A stretch of 64,000 bases of DNA from CAIKMD01 sp036501365 (GCA_036501365.1 DASYAL010000087.1:124001-188000), one strand, 5' to 3'. Counted from the stretch's first letter, positions 24,599-34,283 are shown. Numbers and translations are program-made. Notes: generated by a model from the letters alone, not told the origin.

Positions 24599-25518
24599 TT
24601 CCGGCCTTCGGGCGCGGTGATGTCGCGGATGCCGTCGCCGAGCATGTTGATGGCGATGACAAGAATGAAGATCGCGATGCCGGGAACGGCGACGAGATAG
24701 GGCTGGAAGAACATGAAGTTCCGGCCCTCGGAGATCATCAGGCCCCAGGACGGCGTCGGCGGGCGGATGCCGAGGCCGAGGAAGGACAGCGCCGCCTCGA
24801 CCAGGATGGCGACCGCCATCTCGAGCGAGGCGATGACGATGATGTGGTTGAGGACGTTCGGCAGCACCTCGCCGAGGATGATGCGGAGCCGGGACGCGCC
24901 AACCGCCTCGGCCGCGGCGACATAATCGGCGACGCGGGTCTGCTGCGTGACGCTGCGGGTGACGACGATGAACCGGTCCCAGAACAGCACGCCCAAGATC
25001 AGCGTCACGCTGAACACCGAGCCGCCGAACACCTCGATCAGCGACAGCGCGACGAGGATGCCGGGCAGCGCCAGCTTCACATTGACGAGATACATCACCA
25101 CCGCATCGACCTTGCCGCCGAAATAGCCGCCGATCAGGCCCAGGCTGGTGCCGATGACCCCGGCGATGGTCGCGGCGCCGAAACCGATGGTCAGCGAGAT
25201 CCGCGCGCCATACATCAGTCGCGTGAGGTAATCGCGGCCCATCGCGTCGGTGCCGAAAAGGTGCACCCAGGTTCCCTTGGCGACCCAGACCGGCGGGATG
25301 AGGCGTTGCGACAGGTCCTGCGCATAGGGATCGTAGGGCGTGAGCAGCGGCGCGAAGACGGCGATCAGCACCGTCGCCAGCATGATGGTCGCGCCGAAGA
25401 GGAAGCCCGGATGGGTAAGGGCCCGGCGGCGCATCACAGCGCGCGGCGAGGGCGCTTCGAGGTCGTAGGTCGGCGCCGGCGAGGAGATGATGATGCGGTC
25501 GCGCTCGATCGATGTCAT
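24595..25518 (-). CDS. Opp/Dpp-type ABC permease (OppC-like)
   Basis: 307 aa integral membrane protein, about six hydrophobic segments. An N-terminal cytoplasmic tail is followed by TM1 (ATIMLATVLIAVFAPLL), and the EAA-type coupling loop is seen as AAAEAVGASRLRIILGEVLPN. FGTDAMGRDYLTRLMYGARISL is the usual OppC signature after TM1. Forms the channel with the OppB-like partner. Confidence 0.95.
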   Translation of the reverse strand: MTSIERDRIIISSPAPTYDLEAPSPRAVMRRRALTHPGFLFGATIMLATVLIAVFAPLLTPYDPYAQDLSQRLIPPVWVAKGTWVHLFGTDAMGRDYLTRLMYGARISLTIGFGAATIAGVIGTSLGLIGGYFGGKVDAVVMYLVNVKLALPGILVALSLIEVFGGSVFSVTLILGVLFWDRFIVVTRSVTQQTRVADYVAAAEAVGASRLRIILGEVLPNVLNHIIVIASLEMAVAILVEAALSFLGLGIRPPTPSWGLMISEGRNFMFFQPYLVAVPGIAIFILVIAINMLGDGIRDITAPEGRN

Positions 25519-25528
25519 GCCTCGCTCC

Positions 25529-26446
25529 TCATCCCAACCGGATGCGTGGATCGAGATAGGCGTTGATCAGATCGGACACCAAGGTCAGTAGGATGTAACA
25601 GAAGGAGACGAATACCACGATCGACTGCACTACCGGGAAATCGGTGCGGAGGATCGACTGGAAGGCGAGAAAGCCGATGCCGTTCAAGGCGAAGACGGAT
25701 TCGACGATCACCGAGCCGCCGAGGAGGAAGCCCAGCGATACCGCGGTCAGCGACACCACCGGCAGGATCGCGTTCCTGAGCGCATGCTTGAACAGCACCG
25801 AGCCCGTGGAGAGACCCTTGGCGCGGGCGGTGCGGATGTAGTCGCTGTCGAGCGCGTCGAGCATGCCGGTGCGCGTCAGGCGCATGATCGCCGGCATCAC
25901 CGAGGTGCCGAGTGTCACCGTCGGCATGATGAAGTTAGAAAAATGATCCGTGCCCGAGATCGGCAGCCAGCGCAGGGTAACGCCGAAGACGATGATGAGG
26001 ATGAGGCCGAACCAGAAATTCGGCATCGCCTGGCCGAAGATCGAGAGGCTGAGGGCGAGACGATCGATCCAGCTATTGGGCCGGGTCGCGGCCAGCACGC
26101 CCAGCGGGATCGCGATCAAGAGGGCGAAGGTCAGCGACATGATCGAGAGCTGGGCGGTGACGCCGATGCGCTGGCCGATGAGGAAGGTCACCGGCTCGTT
26201 GGTGAAGAGGGAGCGGCCGAGATCGCCATGCAGCGCCTTCCACACCCAATCGAGGTATTGGATATAAAGCGGGCGGTCGAGGCCGTAGAGATGGGCGGTC
26301 TGCGCGATCTGCGCGGGCGTCGCGGTGTCGCCGGCGAGGGCCGAGGCGAGATCGCCCGAGAGCCGCAACAGGGTGAAGCCGATGATCGACACCGTGATGG
26401 CGACCAGCAAGGCGATCGTCGCTCGATGGATCAGAAACCGCGGCAT
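25529..26446 (-). CDS. Opp/Dpp-type ABC permease (OppB-like)
   Basis: 305 aa. Starts MPRFLIHRATIALLVAITVS with the short N-terminal TM typical of OppB/DppB, then LYGLDRPLYIQYLDW, and a coupling loop IRTARAKGLSTGSVLFKHALRN. The longer open frame upstream would extend into the divergent promoter and is arginine-rich, so the ATG at 26446 is used. First gene of the permease/ATPase operon. Confidence 0.95.
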   Translation of the reverse strand: MPRFLIHRATIALLVAITVSIIGFTLLRLSGDLASALAGDTATPAQIAQTAHLYGLDRPLYIQYLDWVWKALHGDLGRSLFTNEPVTFLIGQRIGVTAQLSIMSLTFALLIAIPLGVLAATRPNSWIDRLALSLSIFGQAMPNFWFGLILIIVFGVTLRWLPISGTDHFSNFIMPTVTLGTSVMPAIMRLTRTGMLDALDSDYIRTARAKGLSTGSVLFKHALRNAILPVVSLTAVSLGFLLGGSVIVESVFALNGIGFLAFQSILRTDFPVVQSIVVFVSFCYILLTLVSDLINAYLDPRIRLG

Positions 26447-26686
26447 GGCGGGAATCCCAGCGTCAACTCCCTGTCGATCGCGCCGCGCTTTTCGGTTTCT
26501 TGTGCGCGCGCGACGGCGGAGCCTAGCACCGGCCCAGGGGGTTTGAAACCAGCTTGTGCGCACGGCCAATTCCCACCGGCCCTCGGTTCTGTGGGCGCCG
26601 CGCCCGTCCCACGCCGACGCGCTTGCGGTTCCGTGCGTTCTAGCCGAAACTCGCGGCCAAGAACGAATTTGCGGGGGAGGCTGTCG
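26447..26686. promoter_or_regulatory. Divergent promoter region, opp permease operon / binding protein
   Basis: 240 bases separating the leftward oppBCDF-type operon from its rightward binding-protein gene. The arrangement suggests shared control. I see no clear operator palindrome or sigma-70 boxes. Confidence 0.45.
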
Positions 26687-28225
26687 GTGCGCAAAATCGT
26701 GACAGGGATTTTAGGTTTGGCGGCGCTGCTGGCGGTCGGCGTCGCGCCAGCATGGGCGGGCAAGGCGAACGACACCCTGACGGTCGCGGTCCACGATTGG
26801 TGGAGCACGCTCGACCCCTACCAGTTCCCGCTCGACGAGGCCAATGTCTTCTACACGATCGTCTACGAGACTCTGGTCGGTTATGACGAGCGCGCGCACA
26901 AGATCATCCCGCGTCTCGCCAAGGCCTGGCGCCAGGTCGACGACAAGACGGTCGAATTCGACCTGCGCGACGACGTGACGTTCCATAACGGCGACAAGTT
27001 CGATGCTGACGACGTCGTCGATACGATCCGTTATCTCATCGATCCGAACGTGCCCTTGCGCTTCAAGAACAACTACGACTGGGTCGACAAGATCGAGAAG
27101 ACCGGACCCTATCAGGTGCGCATCACGTCAAAGCAGCCTATGCCCAACGAGCTCATCGAGTTCGCCTACCGCTTCTATATCTACGATTCCAAGGTATTGA
27201 ACAAGCTTGAGAACAAGGCGGATTACGGTCGGCTCGGGGCGATCGCGACCGGCCCCTACAAGGTCGTCTCGCTCGACCAGCAAAAAATGGTGCTGACGCT
27301 CTATGACGGCTATTACGACAAGAACGGTCCCTATAGCGGGCATATCAAGAACATCGTCGTCAAGCCGATTCCGGATCCGCAGACCCAGATCGCCGAATTC
27401 ATGACCGGCGACATCGACCTCATCCGCAATCCCTCGGCCGACACCGCGCGGCAGCTCGCGCAGGCGCCGAATACGGTGGTGACGCCGATGCATAACGGTT
27501 TGCTGATGTATATCACGCTGGATGCCGCCGGCCGCTCCGACAACAAGGCGATGAAGGACCAGCGGGTCCGCAAGGCCTTCATGGAGGCGATTGATCGCAA
27601 GGAGCTGGCGAAGACGGTCATTCCCGGCAACGGCACCGCCGAGCTCCTCGACGGCATTTGCATTCCGAGCAATTTCGGCTGCGTCTCATCGACCAAGCCG
27701 CCCGACTACAATCCCGAGGATGCGAAGAAGCTGCTCGCCGAAGCGGGCTATCCCAACGGCTTCGATCTCGAGCTCGATGTTCATGAGCCGCTGGCCGAAA
27801 TCGGCGAGGCTGTCGCCGGCATGGTGCGCAAGGTCGGCATCCGCGCCAGCTCGCGGCCACTGCCGCTGTCGCTCTATGTTAGTATGCGTGGTGCCGGCAA
27901 GTTCACCGCCTTCCTCGGCTTCTATCCGACCAGCGCCTATCCGGATATGGACAATCTTCTGGACTTTTTCTTCGACGGCAATCGCGACTATTGGGGCAAC
28001 GATCCCGTGATCAAGGATGCGCAACAGAAGGGCGTCGCCGAATTGGATCCCAAGAAGCGCGACGCGATCTACGAGAAGGCAATCGATCACATCAACCAGA
28101 TGAACTATATCCTGCCGCTCGCCGATCTGCCGATGGCGTTCGTCCACACCAAGGACGTCGAGGTGAAGGAGAATCGCGTCTCGCCGATCCAGACCGTGGT
28201 GACGGATTTCTATTGGGCGAAGTGA
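26687..28225 (+). CDS. Family 5 extracellular solute-binding protein (oligopeptide/dipeptide type)
   Basis: 512 aa. GTG start with gcgggggagg six bases upstream, then a signal peptide (KIVTGILGLAALLAVGVAPA, cut near AWA-GKA). Mature part shows DWWSTLDPYQFPLDEA, VEFDLRDDVTFHNGDKFDADDVV (the SBP family 5 signature) and KAFMEAIDRKELA. Divergent from the oppBCDF-type genes, so it is the likely receptor. Ligand could be a peptide, an opine or another organic solute. A longer upstream open frame runs antisense to the permease and is rejected. Confidence 0.95.
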   Translation: MRKIVTGILGLAALLAVGVAPAWAGKANDTLTVAVHDWWSTLDPYQFPLDEANVFYTIVYETLVGYDERAHKIIPRLAKAWRQVDDKTVEFDLRDDVTFHNGDKFDADDVVDTIRYLIDPNVPLRFKNNYDWVDKIEKTGPYQVRITSKQPMPNELIEFAYRFYIYDSKVLNKLENKADYGRLGAIATGPYKVVSLDQQKMVLTLYDGYYDKNGPYSGHIKNIVVKPIPDPQTQIAEFMTGDIDLIRNPSADTARQLAQAPNTVVTPMHNGLLMYITLDAAGRSDNKAMKDQRVRKAFMEAIDRKELAKTVIPGNGTAELLDGICIPSNFGCVSSTKPPDYNPEDAKKLLAEAGYPNGFDLELDVHEPLAEIGEAVAGMVRKVGIRASSRPLPLSLYVSMRGAGKFTAFLGFYPTSAYPDMDNLLDFFFDGNRDYWGNDPVIKDAQQKGVAELDPKKRDAIYEKAIDHINQMNYILPLADLPMAFVHTKDVEVKENRVSPIQTVVTDFYWAK

Positions 28226-28231
28226 CGCGCG

Positions 28232-29839
28232 CTAAGCGCCTCTGACCTGATCGATCAGCGCCAGCGCATCGGCGGGCGGCGCATCGCTCCGCCAGGCGAC
28301 ATGCCCGTCGGGCCGCACCAACACGAGAGCGCGTTCATAGAGCGCCGCGATCTTGTCGTCGGCAAGGTCGACGACCACGAGCGGTACGCGGCGCGTTTCG
28401 GCGGCCGCGGCGATGTCTGCGCCGGAGGGCGGCGCGGCGCCGACGCGCAACAGCACGAAGGCCTTGCCGAAAAGATCGAGGATCGAGCGGCGCTTTTCGC
28501 TTTCGGGGGCATCGAGCCAGGCATGTGGCGCACGCGTGCCCGGCCGCGCCGAGGGCACGAATTGCTTAGTCTCCACTGGGATCGCTGGGCTGCCATCGCT
28601 CACGATGACCGGCGAAGGGTCGTAGCAATAGCCGAGCCGCAGATTCTCGGTGAACATCGGCATATTGGCGTGGTTCGTCGCATAGAATGCCTTGGCCCAG
28701 GCTTCGCGCAGCGCCGCGCCTTCCGCTGTCTCCTGGTCGATCGCCGGGCCGGTCGGCAGCGCACCGAGCAGCTCGAACTCGCCGGTGCAGGCGCGGACGT
28801 TGTTGAGCGCGACCGGCTTGCGCTCGATCTCGTAGCTTTCGAGCAGGCGCGGCCCGCCCCAGCCCTTGAGCACGGCGGCGAGCTTCCAGCCGATATCGGC
28901 GGCGTCCTGGAGCCCGGTATGGAGACCGAGCCCGCCGGTCGGCGAGTTCTGATGCGCGGCGTCGCCGGCGATGAAGACGCGGCTGTCGCGATAGCGCGAC
29001 GCGACGCGCTCGCGTCGCTGCCAATGCATCACCGACAGAACCTCGTAGCTGAAATCGCGGCCGGCGAGGCGGCGCATGTAATCGGGCGTGTCGTGGCCGG
29101 GGAGGGAGCGCAGGACCGAGAGTCGCCAGCGTTCCTCGCCGTCGATGCCGATGATCTCGCCCCAGGTGCCTTCGGCGTCGGTGAAGCGGAAAAACCGCGC
29201 CCAACCCTTGTCGTGCATCTCCATCAGCTCGCGCGAACGGAAATAGATGTTGGTGCTGTCGGCGAAGACGCCGACGCCTTCGTAATCGGGCTTCATCTGG
29301 ATCGCGACCGCGCCGTCGGCGCCGTCACAGCCGATGAGGTATTCGGCCTCGATAACTTCGCTCTTGCCGGTTTTGCGGTCGGTGACGGTTGCACGCACGC
29401 CACCTTCGTCCTGCTCGAAGCGGTCGAGGCTGGTCATGTGGCGCAGGGTCACCGAAGGCAGCGTGCGCACCCTCTCGAGCAAGATCGGGTCGTAGAAGAT
29501 CTGGGCGCAGCCGCAATCGGGCTCAGGCGTATGAGACGGATGCTTCTCGATATAGGGCGGGATGCGCACGCGCGTCAGCACCGGGCCGAGCATATTGGTG
29601 CAGTAGACGAAATCGTTGGGCCGGGTTTGCGGCCAGCCGGCGCGCTTCACCTTCTCGGCGATGCCCCAGCGGCGGTTGAGCTCCATGCTGCGGACCGAGA
29701 GGCCGCTCATCTTCGGCACGCTGAGCGAGCCGTCGCGACGCTCGACCAGCAGGCAGGAGATGCCCGCCACGCCCAACTCGATCGCCAGCGCCAGACCCAC
29801 CGGGCCGCCCCCCGCGATCAATACCGGGATTCTCGCCAT
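28232..29839 (-). CDS. FAD-dependent aromatic hydroxylase (PheA/TfdB/MhpA type)
   Basis: 535 aa. FAD-binding GGGPVGLALAIEL at the N-terminus, the FAD/NADPH DG motif in YLIGCDGADGAV, and the second FAD site RVFIAGDAAHQNSPTGGLGLHTG. A C-terminal thioredoxin-like domain (about 400-535) is typical of phenol or 2,4-dichlorophenol hydroxylases. No signal peptide. The in-frame GTG six codons earlier, directly after the upstream stop, is an alternative start. Last gene of a minus-strand group with a binding protein and a Rieske oxygenase; probably hydroxylates an aromatic ring with NAD(P)H and O2. Confidence 0.92.
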   Translation of the reverse strand: MARIPVLIAGGGPVGLALAIELGVAGISCLLVERRDGSLSVPKMSGLSVRSMELNRRWGIAEKVKRAGWPQTRPNDFVYCTNMLGPVLTRVRIPPYIEKHPSHTPEPDCGCAQIFYDPILLERVRTLPSVTLRHMTSLDRFEQDEGGVRATVTDRKTGKSEVIEAEYLIGCDGADGAVAIQMKPDYEGVGVFADSTNIYFRSRELMEMHDKGWARFFRFTDAEGTWGEIIGIDGEERWRLSVLRSLPGHDTPDYMRRLAGRDFSYEVLSVMHWQRRERVASRYRDSRVFIAGDAAHQNSPTGGLGLHTGLQDAADIGWKLAAVLKGWGGPRLLESYEIERKPVALNNVRACTGEFELLGALPTGPAIDQETAEGAALREAWAKAFYATNHANMPMFTENLRLGYCYDPSPVIVSDGSPAIPVETKQFVPSARPGTRAPHAWLDAPESEKRRSILDLFGKAFVLLRVGAAPPSGADIAAAAETRRVPLVVVDLADDKIAALYERALVLVRPDGHVAWRSDAPPADALALIDQVRGA

Positions 29840-29857
29840 GTGCTGTTCGCTAGCCAC

Positions 29858-31087
29858 TTAAGGCAGGGTCTGGCGCAGCAGCGCGACCACGCGCTGCTCG
29901 TAGGGCTCGAGCTCTTCGGCCTGGGTGCAGGTATACTGGCTCATCTCTTTGGCGTTGATTGCTTCGGCGGGATCGCCTTGCGGCACGTCGATGCGCTGGC
30001 TGTTGAGCCTCACCGCCTGCATGAGCTGCGCCTGCGTGTCCTTCGACAAGAGCCAATTGACGAACACCTTGGCGGCGTTGGGATGCGGCGCCTTGGCGAG
30101 ATACTGGATCGCGCCGACGCCCGGGCTCCAGATGCGCAAGCCCGGCACGCGGCCGAAATCGGCGATCGAGGCGCCGCGCTGGGCGTAGTCGACCAGGGTC
30201 GCGCTCGGCAGGCCGAAAGCGATCGGATAGCGGCCCGAGGCGATCCAATCCATCATCTGCCGCGGCTCGCCGGTGATGACCGGCTTTTGCGCCATCAGCT
30301 GCTTGATCGGCTCGTCGCCGTAGAGCTTGTCCATCACGGTAAGGGTGTTGAGCGAAGCGCCGCCGCGCGGATCGGCCATCGACATCTTGCCGGCCCATTG
30401 CGGATCGTCGAGAGTTTGCATGGTCAGCTTCGAGACGTCGGCAATCTTGGTCTTGTTGTAATAGACGCTCTGGCTCTCATAGGCGACGAAAGCCGGGAAA
30501 TACTTTTTCTCCTTGTCGAGGAAAAGTCCGTCGAACCCCGCCTGCCAGACTTTTTCGTCGGTGACCTCTGGCAGGACGAAAAGCGGCCGCACCGGCGCCA
30601 GCTCGCCGCGATTCTTCATGTCGTAGGACGGCGCGTCGACGCCGCCGATGCGCAGATCCCACAGATACTGCCCGGCTTCGTGCTCCTTGATGACACGCGG
30701 CCAGAAATCGCGGCTCGCGACCGGCGTCATCTCGGTCTTGATCTGCGGATAGGCGTCCGAGAATTTCGCGAGGGCGTCGCGCCAGGCGCGGCCCGACGGC
30801 ACGGAAAGGACAAGCGCGCCTTCCTTGTTCGCGGCCGCGACGGTTGCTTCCCATTCGGTCTTCCAGTCGGCAGCCTGAGCGAAGACGGGTGTCAGCAGAA
30901 CAGTTGCCAGCAGCAACGTCGTTGCGAGCGTAGCGAAGCAATCCAGAATGCAGGCACGCTCTGGATTGCTTCGTCGCTCACGACCCGTTCGATCGCGTTG
31001 CGATCGAACCCAAAGGGGCCAATCGCGAACGGCGATTGGCCGGGTCGTGCCTCGCAATGACGATGGCATTTGAACGATATGAAACAT
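29858..31087 (-). CDS. Family 1 ABC solute-binding protein with a repeat-derived 5' end
   Basis: Up to 409 aa. The mature domain (from about residue 72, AADWKTEWEAT) resembles Fe3+/2-aminoethylphosphonate-type binding proteins: VYYNKTKIADVSKL, GEPRQMMDWIASG, VFVNWLLSKDTQAQLM. The first 55 codons coincide with an intergenic palindromic repeat. The only in-frame ATGs (31087 and 31069) lie before it, 1-20 bp after the Rieske stop. The export signal (FATLATTLLLATVLLTPVFAQA) thus begins in the repeat. A TTG inside the hydrophobic stretch is a poor alternative. The gene may be translated with an odd leader or be impaired. The fused permease at 32550 is a possible partner. Confidence 0.8.
   Translation of the reverse strand: MFHIVQMPSSLRGTTRPIAVRDWPLWVRSQRDRTGRERRSNPERACILDCFATLATTLLLATVLLTPVFAQAADWKTEWEATVAAANKEGALVLSVPSGRAWRDALAKFSDAYPQIKTEMTPVASRDFWPRVIKEHEAGQYLWDLRIGGVDAPSYDMKNRGELAPVRPLFVLPEVTDEKVWQAGFDGLFLDKEKKYFPAFVAYESQSVYYNKTKIADVSKLTMQTLDDPQWAGKMSMADPRGGASLNTLTVMDKLYGDEPIKQLMAQKPVITGEPRQMMDWIASGRYPIAFGLPSATLVDYAQRGASIADFGRVPGLRIWSPGVGAIQYLAKAPHPNAAKVFVNWLLSKDTQAQLMQAVRLNSQRIDVPQGDPAEAINAKEMSQYTCTQAEELEPYEQRVVALLRQTLP
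30924..31063. repeat. Dispersed 'cattgcgagg/gcaatccag' repeat with three nested stems
   Basis: Contains gaagcaatccaga and ctctggattgcttcgtcgct ends. Its core has an outer stem (30979-30986 with 31042-31049), a perfect 10-bp hairpin (30987-30996 with 31000-31009) and a second perfect 10-bp hairpin (31017-31026 with 31032-31041). It ends with ctcgcaatgacga. Related copies are at 47905-47997 and 58909-58950. Confidence 0.8.
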
Positions 31088-31088
31088 T

Positions 31089-32384
31089 CTATTCCGCCGC
31101 GGCCGGTGGCTTCACCTGCCGGCTCTTCCAGATGTCGTGATAATCGACATTGTGCGGCACGATCTCGGAGACGACGACGATATGCGACATGTCGTTCTGC
31201 GCCGGCGAGCGCACGACATGGCCGGGATCGCGGCCGGTGCGCGCTTCTTCGATCGCGTTCAGCAATTGCCGCCGCGCGACGACGATGCAGGTGTCGGATA
31301 CACCCAAATGCTCGTTCTCACGCTTGTGGATGCGGCCCGGCGTCTCGGTAGCGAAAGCGTCGTGCACCGGGAAATACGTGCCCATGCCGGTGAAGTTCTC
31401 TTTCTTCTGCTTCTCGCGATCTTGCATGTAGCGGTTCGCCTTGTTGCGAAGATAGCGATGATCACGGATCTCATGCGCGATCTCGGCTTCGTAGCGCTCG
31501 CGCGCCACGGGTCGCGCGCGGTTGAAGATGAAGTCGAAGCGGTAATGGGTCTCGTCGTCGATCGGCACATGCCAGTGCACCGAATAGCCTTCGCCGACGC
31601 GGCCTTCGTTGCCGATGATCGCTGCCTTGTTGGGCAGGATGAAATTGGTGATGCGGATGTATTTGCCTTTGTCGCCCGAAGCGCGCACCGAATAGATGCG
31701 CACGCCGTAATCGGTGCGCTCGGCCTCGAGCTTCGGCCGCCCATCTTCGCGGTAATACTGGTCGGCGGATTTGTCGCTGCCCGGGACATTGCGGGCGTCG
31801 ATGCGTTTGATCGGCCGGTGCAGATAGGAGAGATGCGACGGGTCGATGTCGCCTTCGAGCGATTGCAGGTAATTGCAATCGAGGATGGTCTTTTGCAAGA
31901 AGAGATGCTCGGGGGTCGCGCGCAGGAATTCGTAATCAGGCAGCAGAGGCGGCGTGTCCCCACCCATTTCGTTTGGGCCGAGATAGGCGAAGATCATCCC
32001 GGCGCGCTCGACCGCCGGATAAGAAAGGTGGCGGATCTCGTCCTTGTATTTGCTTTCGGGCGGCTCGGCCGGCTGCTCGAGGCAGCGGCCTGCAACATCG
32101 AACAGCCAACCGTGATAAAGGCAGCGCAGCCCGCCATCCTCGACCCGGCCATAGGAGAGATCGGCGCAGCGATGCGAGCAGAGAGTGCCCAGCAAGCCGA
32201 CGCGGCCTTTCTCGTCGCGGAACAGCACCAAGTCTTCGCTGAGCAAGCGGATCGGCTGCGGCGCGCCGCCTTCGGGCAGCTCCGAGGACAGCGCGATCGG
32301 GTGCCAATAGCGCCGCATCAACTCGCCGCCGGGCGTGCCCGGGCCGGTCTGCGTCAGTAAGGCGTTCTCCTCGCGCGTCGTCAT
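31089..32384 (-). CDS. Rieske non-haem iron oxygenase, alpha subunit (phthalate dioxygenase/LigX-like)
   Basis: 431 aa. Rieske [2Fe-2S] ligands Cys69-His71 (CSHRC) and Cys88-His91 (CLYHGW). The catalytic iron site is in the stretch GDIDPSHLSYLH (His184, His189), with further acidic ligand downstream. Length fits the phthalate 4,5-dioxygenase/O-demethylase type. No ferredoxin reductase is adjacent, so electrons must come from a partner elsewhere. Upstream of, and almost touching, the binding-protein ORF. Likely ring hydroxylation or O-demethylation. Confidence 0.93.
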   Translation of the reverse strand: MTTREENALLTQTGPGTPGGELMRRYWHPIALSSELPEGGAPQPIRLLSEDLVLFRDEKGRVGLLGTLCSHRCADLSYGRVEDGGLRCLYHGWLFDVAGRCLEQPAEPPESKYKDEIRHLSYPAVERAGMIFAYLGPNEMGGDTPPLLPDYEFLRATPEHLFLQKTILDCNYLQSLEGDIDPSHLSYLHRPIKRIDARNVPGSDKSADQYYREDGRPKLEAERTDYGVRIYSVRASGDKGKYIRITNFILPNKAAIIGNEGRVGEGYSVHWHVPIDDETHYRFDFIFNRARPVARERYEAEIAHEIRDHRYLRNKANRYMQDREKQKKENFTGMGTYFPVHDAFATETPGRIHKRENEHLGVSDTCIVVARRQLLNAIEEARTGRDPGHVVRSPAQNDMSHIVVVSEIVPHNVDYHDIWKSRQVKPPAAAE

Positions 32385-32549
32385 CGTCGTCTCCCGCGGC
32401 CCATCGAGCGTTGCGCCTGATGGGCAATTTCGCTTGCTTGACAGTATCTTGCCGTGAATCGCAGGATGAACTCAAGACGCGAAAACGCGCGGCAACCCGC
32501 GCGAAACGCGGAAGTTAACGCGTGCGCCGCGGCGTTCGGGGGAACAAGG

Positions 32550-34268
32550 TTGAGCGACAGCGGCGACGATCTCTTGTCTCGCGCGCGGGGTTGGCTCGGA
32601 TCGGGCGGCGCCACTCTCGTCTTGCTGGCGACCGGCTTTTTCGTCCTCTATCCGCTGGTGCTGCTCCTCTATGGCAGCTTCGTCGTCGCCAAGCCCGGCG
32701 GCGGCACGATGCTCGGCGTCGCCGCCTGGGTCTCGGCCTGGAACCAGGCCGGCATGGTGCAATCGGTCGTCAACACCGCGGCGCGCACCTTGGCCACCGA
32801 GGTCGTTTCCCTGCCGGTCGCGATTCTCATCGCCTGGCTGGTGGCGCGCACCGATCTGCCCGGCAAGCGGCTGATCGACAATTTCATGTGGATAGCGTTC
32901 TTCCTGCCGGTATTGCCGGTGCTGCTCGGTTGGATCCTCCTGTTCGATCCGGATTACGGCATCGTCAACCAGGCGCTGATGAAGGCGCTGCATCTTGCCC
33001 AGCCGCCTTTCGACATCTACAGCTTCGCCGGCATCGTCTTCGTCCATCTGGCCTCGCGCGCGATCGCGACCAAATACATTTTCCTGATGCCGGCTTTCCG
33101 CAACCTCGATTCCGCGCTCGAAGAAGCGGCGCATGTGGTGGGATCGGGAATGCTGACGACGATCCGCCTGATCCTGGTGCCATTGCTGCTGCCGGCGATC
33201 CTCATCACCGCGGCGATCTCGCTGATCCATTCGCTCGAATCCTTCGAGATCGAGCTGATCCTCGGCCCGCCGATCAACTTCTACGTCTTCAGCACCAAGA
33301 TGTATCAGCTGATGCAGCAATCGCCGCCCTTCTTCAACGAGGCGACGGTGTTGGGGCTCGCTGTCCTCGTCGTTATCCTGCCGCTGATCCTGTGGCAGCA
33401 GCGGCTGCTCGCCGGCAACCGCTTCGTGACGGTGACCGGCAAGGCGCAGCAGCATCCCTTCCGACTAGGGCGTTGGCGCAAGCCGGCCTTTGCGACGCTG
33501 CTCGTGCTCGGCCTTTTCATCACCGTGGCGCCGGCCGTGTGCCTCGTCCTCGGCACTTTCATGAACATCTTCGGCCGGTTCGATCTGGCCGAGGTTTGGA
33601 CGGCCGATCACTGGTCGGAGGTGCTCGGCGATCCGCTGCTGTTGCGCGCGCTCTGGAACACGCTGATCATGGCCGGCGCTGCTTCGCTGGTCGGCGTGCT
33701 GTGGTTCGCGCTGGTTGCCTATATCTCGGTGCGCACGCGCTATCGCGGCCGGCGGCTGCTCGACTTCATCACCTGGCTGCCGGCGAGCCTGCCGGGCGTT
33801 ATCTTGAGCCTCGGACTGCTCTGGATGTTCCTCACCGTGCCGCTGTTCCGGCCGCTTTACGGCACGATCGCCGTGCTGGTCGTGGCGGTACTGATCAATG
33901 CGGCGACGACCGGCACCCAGCTCATCAAGAGCAACATGGTGCAGATCGGCGCGGAGCTCGAGGAAGCGGCCTTCGTGTCCGGTGCCGGGCGTGTTGCGAC
34001 CTATGGCGCGGTGGTGCTGCCGCTGCTGGCGCCGGTGCTGCTGTCGGCGGCGCTCTATATTTTCAACGCCGCGGCGCGGAATGTCGCCACCATCGTCATG
34101 ATCGCGACCGGCGGCAACCGCCCGTTGGCGCTGTTGCAGATCGACTATATGATCGACGGCCAGTACGAGGCGGCGTCGATCGTCGGCGTCCTCATCGTGG
34201 CGATGACCTGGGGCGTGGCGATGGTCGCGCGCGGCCTCGGCCGGCGCTTCGGCTTTCGCACGTTGTAG
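32550..34268 (+). CDS. ABC transporter permease, two fused permease domains (AfuB/PotB-C type)
   Basis: About 572 aa, roughly twelve hydrophobic segments in two halves. Each half has a coupling loop: LEEAAHVVGSGMLTTIRLILVPLL (around 225) and LEEAAFVSGAGRVATYGAVVLPLL (around 475). Fused permeases are typical of iron(III) and 2-aminoethylphosphonate importers. The TTG start is chosen because ggggga lies seven bases upstream and the first TM then starts near residue 20; in-frame GTG (32454) and ATG (32466) codons are alternatives. No ATPase of this class is in the window. The binding protein at 29858 is the probable partner. Confidence 0.9.
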   Translation: MSDSGDDLLSRARGWLGSGGATLVLLATGFFVLYPLVLLLYGSFVVAKPGGGTMLGVAAWVSAWNQAGMVQSVVNTAARTLATEVVSLPVAILIAWLVARTDLPGKRLIDNFMWIAFFLPVLPVLLGWILLFDPDYGIVNQALMKALHLAQPPFDIYSFAGIVFVHLASRAIATKYIFLMPAFRNLDSALEEAAHVVGSGMLTTIRLILVPLLLPAILITAAISLIHSLESFEIELILGPPINFYVFSTKMYQLMQQSPPFFNEATVLGLAVLVVILPLILWQQRLLAGNRFVTVTGKAQQHPFRLGRWRKPAFATLLVLGLFITVAPAVCLVLGTFMNIFGRFDLAEVWTADHWSEVLGDPLLLRALWNTLIMAGAASLVGVLWFALVAYISVRTRYRGRRLLDFITWLPASLPGVILSLGLLWMFLTVPLFRPLYGTIAVLVVAVLINAATTGTQLIKSNMVQIGAELEEAAFVSGAGRVATYGAVVLPLLAPVLLSAALYIFNAAARNVATIVMIATGGNRPLALLQIDYMIDGQYEAASIVGVLIVAMTWGVAMVARGLGRRFGFRTL

Positions 34269-34283
34269 GAGAGGGAGGAGATC

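Noticed and set aside
28301..31060. 919-aa plus-strand open frame
   Set aside because: Antisense to the FAD hydroxylase and binding protein; no recognisable domain despite its length.
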